Made by a program: the position numbers and the translations under genes
Part shown: positions 51,939 through 61,206 of the stretch, piece by piece
Position numbering within the stretch: the stretch's first letter is position 1
Layout of the letters: every line of letters begins with the position of its first letter
Source: Zancudomyces culisetae
Lineage: Eukaryota; Kickxellomycota; Harpellomycetes; Harpellales; Legeriomycetaceae
Direction of reading: 5' to 3'
DNA: 64,000 bases
Assembly: GCA_001969505.1 (NCBI GenBank)
Contig: LSSK01000009.1
Location: 186,001-250,000, forward strand
Notes under the pieces: generated by a model
Told to the model about the DNA's origin: nothing
Database searches by the model: none
Seen by the model: the letters and a program-made list of their open reading frames with translations, nothing else

Positions 51939-52726
51939 TTTATTCGCTCTGTTTTATTAATAATAATTGTATAAACAAAAAAGAACTACAACTGAAAAGA
52001 CAAGCCAGGGATGTTAATACAAGTGATGGCAAATTATAATAGCCCGTGTGTAGGCTGATAAGCAAGTTTGATGCCATATAGTGGATTCGGAAACAGTAAG
52101 TAGAAAAGGCCGGCCTCTTGCACAAAAGCTCGGATTTACTGGTTGTTATTCTTCATTTTTTTTGTAAAAAAAAAAGTTTATTCAGTTACAGCACCTTGCT
52201 TTTCTTTGACGAGGTGTAAGAAAAAAAAGTCTAATTGATATTTTAATCATTTTAGTTGAGATTTTGAATGTGGCTATTTCACTAGGTTATCGAGACTGCT
52301 GATAAAAAAAATTTTTTTTTGGCCAAATCATGAGTAAAATCAGAAAAAAGAGAGAAAAGGAGAGAAAAAGAAAGAAAGAAAAAGAAAGAAAAAAAAACTG
52401 CAAATCGATTCGCTTGGCGGCTAACATATATAAGGAAGCTTTTGAAATATGAGTTTAATATTTAAGCGCCTTTTTTTTACCCTTGAAATATGAAATCGAG
52501 TCAACAAGTTTGTAAATAAATCTGGACTAGAACGAAAGTAACGGTTTCTGAAAGCACCAAATTTCTGCTATAAAAAAACAAGGGCAATATTACGTTTTTC
52601 AACATCAAGCACCAAATATTCGATTCGAAGATTAAAGATCAACCAAAAATTGGTGCATTTTACACTCATTTAAGATTTTAAAAGGCAGATACCACAAAAC
52701 TTGGGTTGAAATTTTATAATACCACT
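51939..52726. other. MDJ1 upstream region with polypurine tract
   Basis: 788 bp. Contains a purine tract (52342-52397) and a TATATAAG element at 52427-52434, about 290 bp before the MDJ1 ATG. Positions suit a promoter, but no mapping is possible here. Confidence 0.4.
52342..52397 (+). repeat. Polypurine tract (AGAAA)n
   Basis: 56 bases of only A and G, with AGAGAAAAGG and AAAGAAAG units. It sits about 30 bp before a TATATAAG element in the MDJ1 upstream region. Confidence 0.85.
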
Positions 52727-54785
52727 ATGCTTACAAGAAATAAAGTGTTAGCCAAAGCAGTGAGCTGCAAAAGCTTAATAAACCATAGTGCAACCGACAT
52801 TGGCACAGCCGCGAGACAATTTCACGTTTTTAGAGCGAGTTTTAGTTGCCTTCATAGTAAGAATGTCGGAAAACCAGGTAAGTATTCATATTGTTTTAAA
52901 TCAACAATTATCTATCCTATACTTCAGAAACGACAATACGAAAAGAGCCACTATTCTCAAAAGCACAACTAAAAAGCAAGTATTATACCACTAACTAGCA
53001 GGTGCATTTGGGGCAAGAGCATTCCATAATAGCGCCCCCAGATTGGCACAAGACTATTACGAGATATTGGGTGTAGGGAAAGATGCCAAACTCTCAGATA
53101 TAAAAAAGAAGTACTATGAGGTAAGGGCGATTGAATACTGGTATCTGTGGTCAAACGCATAAGCTGGGCCTTACTTTTGTGAAATAAAATAATAGGAAAA
53201 TGCTAATAGTAGTGATAGTTGTGGTATATTTTGAACAACTTTACAAAACTAACAGAATAAAAAATAATATAAATAGTTGGCAAAGAAATACCATCCTGAT
53301 GTAAACAAGGAAGCAGGATCGAAGGAAAAGTTTCATAAAATTCAGGAAGCTTATGATGTAAGAATGCTATATTAGTCTATATATATGTTGATATAAGTAA
53401 TAACAAATATGGATACATAAAAATTCCCATTTAGACATTATCCGATCAAGATAAACGATCAAACTATGACCAGTTCGGTACGGCAGATCCTTCACGTGAG
53501 TATTATTATCTCTTATTCTTTTTTTGTTTCTATCACAACTTTTATTATTTTGTAATAAAAGGAAAAGTCTATGTGTAGAACATTTACTTAATTGGGTTAA
53601 AAAAAATCTAATTATCATAGAAGGATTCCCAGGTGGTGGTGGTGGATTCGGAGGCGGTTTTCCAGGCGGGTTTCCGGGTGGGGGATTTCAGGGCGGCTTT
53701 AGCGGAGGCTTTCCATCAATGGACGAAATATTTTCGCAAATATTCGGAAATCAGGCTGGAGGAAGGACAAGAAGAACCAGAAGCGGAGGACCACAGACAC
53801 GTGGTAGTTTTTCCGATATAGGAGAGGACATCCAGCAAAGCATAAGAATAACATTTAACGAAGCAGTAAATGGCGCAAAAAAGACCATAAGTACAACACC
53901 AGTGACAGAGTGTACTACATGTCATGGAAACGGTGTCAAGGCAGGTGCAAAGTCAGTTGTTTGTCCGGGATGTAAAGGAACTGGCCACCAGGTATATTCA
54001 TTGGGTGGATTCCATGTACAGCAGACTTGCGAAAAATGCCACGGAAGTGGCGAAGCTATTGATAAAAGGGACGTGTGTGGTAGCTGTGATGGTGCTGGGG
54101 TGGTACGGGGACGCGAAAGCGTACAAGTTGAGATCCCAGCGGGTTGCGAAGATGGAATGATCCTTGAGGTACGAAATAAAGGGGATGCGCCAATTGAGGG
54201 CAAAGGTCCGCGCGGCAAGCTTTTGGTTTTGATCAGAGTGACACCAAGTCCTATCTTTGTGCGTAAAGGTAGTGATGTGTATTACACCGCGGATATCCCA
54301 CTAACCACCGCGCTATTGGGTGGCGAAATCACGATGCCTACGGTTTCAGGCAATGTGGATGTGAAAATAAAATCAGGCGCCCAGCCAGGAGACGAGCTCA
54401 GGCTTAGAGGAAAGGGAACCAAAAAAGTGAGAGGTACCGGGCATGGTGATTTCTATGTAAAGCTGAAAATCAATATTCCCACAAAACTCACTCCAGAGCA
54501 ACAAGACTTGGTCAGAAAGCTCGATGATAGCTTGAATAACAGATCAAGTTCGTCAGAATCGTCATGTTCAAGCTCCCACCGGTCTGGCTCAGGTTAGTTA
54601 TTTTTATATTTCGTAATCAAGATACTTTTACCCCATCTCATGCCACCAATATCACGCATACTTACTTATGACTTTACATATTAGATAAATCTGCTCCGAA
54701 GTCAACAAAAGATACCAAGCATGAGGGTTTCTTTTCCAGATTGAGGCACAATTTAAATCCCTTTGACCGTAGCAAAAAGAAATAG
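52727..54785 (+). CDS. MDJ1: Mitochondrial DnaJ (Hsp40) co-chaperone, six exons
   Basis: Type I J-protein that drives mitochondrial Hsp70 in matrix folding. Exons: 52727-52877, 53002-53120, 53277-53357, 53435-53495, 53621-54592, 54685-54785. All phases agree, giving 494 residues (yeast Mdj1 is 511). The N terminus is a basic presequence ([15 protein letters not shown]...), ending before [12 protein letters not shown] domain: [23 protein letters not shown], with the HPD triad at 96-98, then [25 protein letters not shown] Gly/Phe region follows ([17 protein letters not shown]). The zinc-finger region has all four CxxCxGxG repeats ([32 protein letters not shown]). The C-terminal substrate domain ends with a Ser-rich stretch and a Lys-rich tail. 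Complete, with normal domain order. Convergent with the UPRT gene. Confidence 0.95.
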
Positions 54786-55109
54786 TTTTGGGGTTTTTCT
54801 TGTGTTTTCCCTGCTTCTATTACTATTTTTCTAGATTTTTTTTTTCTTTACGTGTTCCATCTTCAACTGCGAACTTTCTCCTTTTTATTTTGTATATTCT
54901 CGTAGGGTAATAATTCTTGAAGATATACAAGATATATAAAATAAAATAAACGTCTTTATTAGAGCCATTTCATCTGGATATAACAACAAGAAAGGTATAT
55001 ATGTAAAATACTGAAAAAATCACTCCACACACTGGCTTCTTCGCTCACCTACGAGAAAAATAAGGTGATGGTGCTGGTAGGTTTGCAAGGTCAATTACAT
55101 GTGACTGGT
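54786..55109. other. Convergent intergenic region
   Basis: 324 bp between the MDJ1 and UPRT stops. T-rich and then AT-rich; no recognised element. Confidence 0.35.
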
Positions 55110-56174
55110 TCAAGGTCCAAAGAGCCTGTTTCCACAATCACCGATTCCAGGCTCAATGGATCCATTCGAGCTTAGTGTTTCATCTATGGCTGCCGTATAG
55201 TATTCTACATCTGGATGCGAATGCCTCAGCTTATCAAGGCCAGCTTTCGATGCACAAACAGTGATGAATTTGACTTTTTTATCGCTCTTACCAAAGCCAT
55301 CAGCATTTTTGCACCAACTTTTGACAATTGAAATTGCAGCATCGGCTGTACTTCCGGTGTCTATTACAGGGTCCAATATTATGCATTCATCTACATTACA
55401 CTCTGTTGGCAGCTTGCTGTAGTATTCGACTGGATGATCCGAGTACTATTAAATGTTTTTTACTTTTTATGTTTAGTCCATGTATATTAGTGATGTTTAT
55501 TGATAACCGGGTATTCGGAATATTGTATAAAAACCAACCTTTTCGTAAAAAATACCGATATGGTGAACCTGCGCCTCTGGTAACACATTTAGTGCAGCTA
55601 ATTTGTGGTAATTATACGTTTGTATACATCCCTTTACTGAATATTGTGCTGGTGCTTGTTTACCGTTTAGCACATAAAAAAAAAGAAGCATAAAAAAACA
55701 TATTTTATGAAAACTGTGGCGGGCTTACGTTCAAGCATAGCGGTTCCTGATCGAAGTATAGGCAACAGGGCAGCCTTTGTTTTAATATACTTTCCATAGA
55801 AACTGCTCGCTGGACTATATACCTATACGTATGTTTACACATATGGTTATAACTATGACCATCAATCCTAAAATGCGTTGATTGTTAAATATATATTACT
55901 CAGAATGATACTCCATCCCCCGCCCTCTTCTACCCTAACCCAGAATAGGGCTAATGTTTTTAACTAAAATAAAGCTTGTGTCAATCGATAAAAGCGTGTG
56001 TTTATTTACTTTTTCGTCAGAGGTAAAAAGGTTCATATCCCTGCTGGCTTCGTAGACTAGTAAGGCAGATATTTCTGCAAGTAATAGTCTATATTCACGG
56101 CTCCGCGTTTCTTTATTCCTCAGAACACTTAGTTTGTGCTGTACAACTGGATGCTCAATTAGTTTAAGACTCAT
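55110..56174 (-). CDS. Uracil phosphoribosyltransferase, bacterial-like type
   Basis: Pyrimidine salvage: uracil plus PRPP gives UMP. Four exons on the minus strand: 56174-55940, 55809-55729, 55597-55539, 55445-55110; phases agree, giving 236 residues. The N terminus matches bacterial Upp (EHPVVQHKLSVLRNK, then RLLLAEISALLVYEASRD). Core: AALLPILRSGTAML, LPEAQVHHIGIF, VEYYSKLP. The PRPP loop reads LDPVIDTGSTADAA (about 149-162) where most bacteria and fungi have DPMLATGGSA. The end reads PGIGDCGNRLFGP. The S. cerevisiae Fur1 type is shorter in wording and different at the N terminus, so I give no symbol; S. pombe Urg2 is a possible relative. The first acceptor (CCAG at 55811-55810) is chosen because it alone keeps phase with the exon 1 donor. 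Confidence 0.87.
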
Positions 56175-57614
56175 TTTTATTCTTCTTTGCTGTTTGGCGC
56201 TGTTATTGAGGGAAAAAAACAATTAAGGCTTTTATCAGTACCTAGCAACTAACTACAGGTATATAAATAAAACGGCTATGTTGTTATAAAATATATTATA
56301 ACCGTGCTTAGGAAAGTAGAGTGAGTTTTGGTAATATGATACTGTTTCTATTAAACCAAGCTGAAGTTTTGCAAGAATATAAAAGTATGTTTTAAAAAAT
56401 GGTATATTAAAAAGGGGTATTCTCTAGTTTGGAGGTATTTTAAACTAGATTCTCTAGCGGCCTACTAACGAACATATCAAACGAACCAGTTTTCCCCTCC
56501 AATATTCACAGCCAAAATTGGTGGATGTTGATAAAAACGAACTGTTTGGGACCTCGGCTAGGCAAATAAAACGTGGGGTCAGGTGGTCTAAATTCTATAA
56601 CACAAAATGACTCTTATTCGTTATTTGCAGTCATCCAACCACCCTAGGATAACTGCTATGATTACTCGGAAACGCTAAAAGATGGCTTAGTTTCATTCTT
56701 TGGCGAGTTTAGTAATTTCCTTTTTTTTTATAGCTATACATTTTTATTGGTAAGGAAAAACACATACCTAAAAGCACCCTTATATACAACCTTCATCCTA
56801 AAAAAAAGAAAAACGACAGCAAGCACAGGCTAAACGGAGAGTGTTCCAAAAGAACAACATAGACTCCTGCAACTTTGCGGGAACGGTAATGTTTTAGAAG
56901 CATGACTGTAGAATTCAAAATGTTTCCACCCGCATTTGCAGAGCGGAACATAGGAGCACATAATACTTGGTATATTTGATATCGAGTATTGTGCACTTAG
57001 CCTTTTGATGAGTGGTAATTGTCGTGTAGTGAAAATGCTTAACGTCCTATTTGGTAACTTTCGCTACCAAGTACTACACGGGACGAGTCAATTTCAATAA
57101 TATAACTTTATTATACTATTATTTATCTGCGGAAAAGTACAATTTATTAATATATTCACAATAAACATATTTAATCTAATTCTATAAAATACATCTATTA
57201 AGCTAGCCACTAAAATTGGGATAACTGTTCATTATAGTTTAACATACGACATAATATTTAAATATTCGTTTAAAAAGCCGCCTGGAGTATCAACACGTTA
57301 AATTGCTAGAATTTAATTTTGCGAATTTCTGTTGGCTAAAGGTTCCGACTAAAAGTCGTCAGTTTGGGTGGTGGGGGGATGGGGATTGGGAAGAGAGAAG
57401 GTGATAAAAAGTTTTTGGAAAATGAAGAAACGAATTTTGCGCAGTTTTTTTTTATTTAGATATTTTTTATGATAATTGTAATAGCTGGTTGGCAGCATTT
57501 CTACAGATCAATATAATTAGATCCAATATATGTATCTTGGTTGTTGAAGCAGCACACAAACCAAGGATATAATAAATTGAAATAGAGGAGAGTAGGAAGG
57601 AGCATATACACAGA
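56175..57614. other. Divergent intergenic region
   Basis: 1.4 kb between the UPRT and M16-peptidase starts. Both promoters should lie here. A G-quadruplex motif is at 57366-57390. No gene supported; short open frames near 56793-56996 have no coding character. Confidence 0.45.
57366..57390 (+). other. Predicted G-quadruplex motif upstream of M16 gene
   Basis: Runs GGG, GGGGGG, GGGG and GGG with loops of 4, 2 and 3 bases fit the G3+N1-7 rule. It is 225 bp upstream of the peptidase ATG on the coding strand. Confidence 0.6.
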
Positions 57615-60600
57615 ATGGTTAATAGATTTAATCTCGGTGAGCAAGAGCTATTCGTGAGAGAAGAAGAGGATTTTGAAATCGAAAATGGAGCTGGAGAAAA
57701 TTTTCTGGTGGGTAGCTTTATAAATCTGGAAAGTGGACTCCGAGTGGTTGTTTGTAAAACTACAGGACTTTTGAGTCAGCTAAGTATAGTTGTACCAACG
57801 GTTTCGTACAATGAAAAGGGATTACCACACACTTTAGAGCATCTAATATTCTGCGGTTCGAAAAAATACCCATTTAAGGGGTACATAGATGTGCTTGCGT
57901 GTAAAAATTTGTCATATGGGACTAATGCATACACCGCACCTGATCATACGAGCTATACATACGAGACCGTTGGATTGGAGGGCATAAGTAAGGTGGCAGC
58001 AAAGTTCTTGGAGGCAGTGGTAGATCCAGCGTTAGAAGATAATCATTTTGTGACTGAGGTTTACCATTTTGATGGAGACGGGAAGCAAAAGGGTGTAGTG
58101 TATAGCGAAATGAAATCTGTGGAGGATACCGAATACGAAAAGCTTGATCAGGAAGTTAGAAGAATCATGTATGGAGAAAACTCGATCTACTACTACGGAA
58201 CTGGTGGCCTAACAAAAGATATAGCACAGGCAAGCAATAAAGAGATAATTGAATATCATTTTCAGGAATACCAGAGAGCCAAAACTACAGTTTTAGTTGT
58301 TGGTGGGGTCGGAGAAGATCTTGGAGAGTTTTTTGAAGAGCTGCGTGAGTTTGAATATTTATTTAAGAAGAGGGAGGAGCGTGTTGTTGAAAAGAAGAGG
58401 AACGATGTGGCAGTGCTGCAAGAAAAGGTGCAATATAGAAAAGTGAAATTCAGCTCGGAGAATGAAGAAATAGGATCAGTTAGTTGTAATTGGATTGGCC
58501 CAGAGATAATCGACATAGAAACAAAGACAGCACTGAATATAATGAGCATGTATATGGTGGAAAACGGGGAGTCTGTATTGAACAAGAGGTTTGTGGAAAC
58601 GGAAGAACCACTAGCCAACCATATTGCTGTGGAAGTAAGTGAGTACGTACCCACATGGCTATCAATACATTTTGAAGGAGTTGAATTGGGTGAAAACCGG
58701 GATATGGGTAAGGAGTATTATGAGATGCTTATTGAGGAGCTGGAGACAACAATCAGGAAAAAGATAAGCATCGACGAAATGAGAAGGTTGATTGAGAGAT
58801 TTAAGCGGAACTATTATGTGCTGCTTGAAGGATCGGAGGTGGATGTAATGAATGGGCAGATAATAAACGCTATACTAGAGCAAAACTATGGGGGAAATAG
58901 CAGAAAAGGTAATAGTAGCTTGGCGAGTTTGATCAAAGAGTCAACCAAGATAATTGAAACAATAGACAAACTATACCACAGTGAGATTGACTATTGGAAG
59001 GAACTGGTTAAGAAATGGTTTATTGATAATAAATGTGTAGTGGTTGTGATGGAACCAGATCAGGAACTGACTGACAAGATACGAAAAGAGGGAGAGGAAT
59101 ATGAAACTGAATTGCGAAAAAAGTGTTCACCTGAATATGAAAAAAATCTGCGCGAGGTAATTGAAAAGGTTAACAACAGTAAATTGCCTGAGAATATTGT
59201 GCAGGAGATAATAAACAGTAAACAAAAGAGAGAAATCCCACTGCCATTTAATAGCAACTATGGGAGCGGAGACTGTAAATATATTGAGATACTATCACAC
59301 CAGTTTTATACGATAAGTGTGTACATCCCAATGGAGCGGTCAGAGTTTAATCTATACATTCCGCTACTTGAGGCGTTAGTTTTCAATTCGGATATAATAG
59401 TCAAAGATAAAATAATCAAGTACGAAGATCTAGTCAAAAGGCTTAGTGAGATAAGCGTCAGTTACAGTAGCAGTATGGGATCGCTGATTTCAGGTAGATC
59501 GGATATATTCCAAACGCACTATCCAACAAATGTGGTTCAATTGGGGATTACAACAACGAAGGAGCATCTAGACGAATGTGCAGAGATTCTACAAAATTGC
59601 TTAAACATCAGCTTTGACAAAACCAGGATCAAAACCGTCGCCAAACAGATAAAAACGAGTATACTTGAAAGCAAAAACAATGGTGGGTATATTCTGGATT
59701 GTATAGTAAGTACAACCTTGAATAAAGAGAAAGGTGGAATTTCAAAAGATATTTTTGATCAAGAAAGAGTAATTGGGCAGATTATTCGGTTGCTTGAGAA
59801 AGAAGATGGAGAGGAGGGTGACCAGGCACACGAGAAAGATGGGGAAAATACAGAGTATTATGACGATACCAGCGAGGCTGATGTTGAACTTGGAGCTGAG
59901 GGCGAGTGTGAAGGTGAGGGTGAGGGTGAGGATGGTACAGCCGAAAAGAACGATATTCTAGATGTTTGTTGTATGGACCAGGTAATCAATAATCTTAACC
60001 TGCTTAAAGCAGAGATTTTGAGGTCATTGGAAGAATCTGGCTATTACCAGTATGGATATCCAAAGTCAAAAACATCTAGTGGGGGCGAAGAAAATAGCAG
60101 TAGCAATAGTAATAAAAAGCTGATGGAAGATATTGATTCAAAGTACAATAAGGCCAAACGAGAAAAAATATTTGACCTTGACAAAACTAAGTTCGCAGTT
60201 AAGGGCAAGCAGGAGATAAACTTTACATTGAAAAACATCAACACAACATGTGCAAGCTTTATCATACAAGTAACACAAAACGATGTGTCAAATCATATTG
60301 AGGAAATGATGGGTCTGAAAATCCTGACATATATTCTGGGTGGTAGGGTAGATGGGGTTCTGTACAACTTGGTAAGGGGAAATGGGTATGGGTATGGAGT
60401 CCATTCGTACTACAACATCGTAACAGGGTTGCTGACGATTAAATACACCGAAATCACATCCTCACAGTACAAAAATTGTGTGGATCAAGTCCACCAGTTA
60501 ATATCAAAGCTTATTGATAGCGAGGAGTATTTCTACTCAGTAGTGAATGAGCTGGAGCTTCAGCTTGCCAAGTCAAATATTATATACTCTTCATGTTATC

Positions 60601-60908
60601 TCTCGACGCTAAATAGTTCTAGTGGAAGTAGTGGTGGTATTGGTGGAGGAAGTAGTGCGATTAGCGGCAACAATCTTCTAGCATTGCTTTTGGAAATCCA
60701 GTGTTTCTGGTCGTCGTACATCAACACATCTACGACCTCGGTTACAACAGGTATCGATTTGAATGTCTTTTTGACCTGGTTTAAACAGCAGTTAAACTCT
60801 ATTGATTTGCAAACTTTACGGGCATGCTTTGTACGGCATTACTCTCATTTCTTAAGTGCAAATTACTTGAATGTGGTTGTCTCTCCACCAGCCTTGTCAT
60901 CATCTTGA
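57615..60908 (+). CDS. M16-family zinc metallopeptidase (YOL098C-like)
   Basis: Inverzincin peptidase of the M16C/insulinase superfamily. Single exon, 1097 residues. The zinc motif is HTLEH (His72, Glu75, His76). The third ligand is predicted at Glu165 in GVVYSEMKSVE, matching the presequence-protease spacing. TAPDHTSYTYE and TEVYHFDGDGKQKG fit the cytosolic YOL098C group, whose substrates are not settled. A second M16 domain follows and is not catalytic, as expected for the fused two-lobed enzymes. An acidic insert (about residues 720-780, Glu/Gly/Asp-rich) and a Ser-rich insert (about 830-840 and 1005-1018) lengthen it relative to yeast. There is no signal peptide or presequence, so a cytosolic location is likely. 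Convergent with the RhoGAP gene. Confidence 0.9.
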   Translation: MVNRFNLGEQELFVREEEDFEIENGAGENFLVGSFINLESGLRVVVCKTTGLLSQLSIVVPTVSYNEKGLPHTLEHLIFCGSKKYPFKGYIDVLACKNLSYGTNAYTAPDHTSYTYETVGLEGISKVAAKFLEAVVDPALEDNHFVTEVYHFDGDGKQKGVVYSEMKSVEDTEYEKLDQEVRRIMYGENSIYYYGTGGLTKDIAQASNKEIIEYHFQEYQRAKTTVLVVGGVGEDLGEFFEELREFEYLFKKREERVVEKKRNDVAVLQEKVQYRKVKFSSENEEIGSVSCNWIGPEIIDIETKTALNIMSMYMVENGESVLNKRFVETEEPLANHIAVEVSEYVPTWLSIHFEGVELGENRDMGKEYYEMLIEELETTIRKKISIDEMRRLIERFKRNYYVLLEGSEVDVMNGQIINAILEQNYGGNSRKGNSSLASLIKESTKIIETIDKLYHSEIDYWKELVKKWFIDNKCVVVVMEPDQELTDKIRKEGEEYETELRKKCSPEYEKNLREVIEKVNNSKLPENIVQEIINSKQKREIPLPFNSNYGSGDCKYIEILSHQFYTISVYIPMERSEFNLYIPLLEALVFNSDIIVKDKIIKYEDLVKRLSEISVSYSSSMGSLISGRSDIFQTHYPTNVVQLGITTTKEHLDECAEILQNCLNISFDKTRIKTVAKQIKTSILESKNNGGYILDCIVSTTLNKEKGGISKDIFDQERVIGQIIRLLEKEDGEEGDQAHEKDGENTEYYDDTSEADVELGAEGECEGEGEGEDGTAEKNDILDVCCMDQVINNLNLLKAEILRSLEESGYYQYGYPKSKTSSGGEENSSSNSNKKLMEDIDSKYNKAKREKIFDLDKTKFAVKGKQEINFTLKNINTTCASFIIQVTQNDVSNHIEEMMGLKILTYILGGRVDGVLYNLVRGNGYGYGVHSYYNIVTGLLTIKYTEITSSQYKNCVDQVHQLISKLIDSEEYFYSVVNELELQLAKSNIIYSSCYLSTLNSSSGSSGGIGGGSSAISGNNLLALLLEIQCFWSSYINTSTTSVTTGIDLNVFLTWFKQQLNSIDLQTLRACFVRHYSHFLSANYLNVVVSPPALSSS

Positions 60909-61206
60909 TTTTTTTTTCTTTACATATATTTATTTTTATTTTTATTTTTGGGGGAGGGAGGGGAAAGAAGAAAGGAGAAAGGGAGACATTTATATAGTGA
61001 AAACATCAAATTTTACTAGTACAAAACTGCATCAAACAATAACCTGACATTAACTACTTTCTTCTACCAAATTAAAACTATAAACATTAACGATATTAAA
61101 CATAACTTGAACAACTAACGTTTGAATAATAAACTAAAAATAATAAACATGATGAAACTTGAAATTGATTAAATTATAGAGGTTAGAATAGGCCGACCAT
61201 TATCAT
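60909..61206. other. Convergent intergenic region
   Basis: 298 bp between converging stops. It begins with T-rich and (TTTTTA)n sequence, then a G/A-rich stretch (60948-60990). Presumed terminators. Confidence 0.4.

Noticed and set aside
55110-56174. Recent horizontal transfer of UPRT from bacteria
   Set aside because: Three phase-consistent introns and host-like base composition argue against a recent transfer; an ancient one cannot be excluded.
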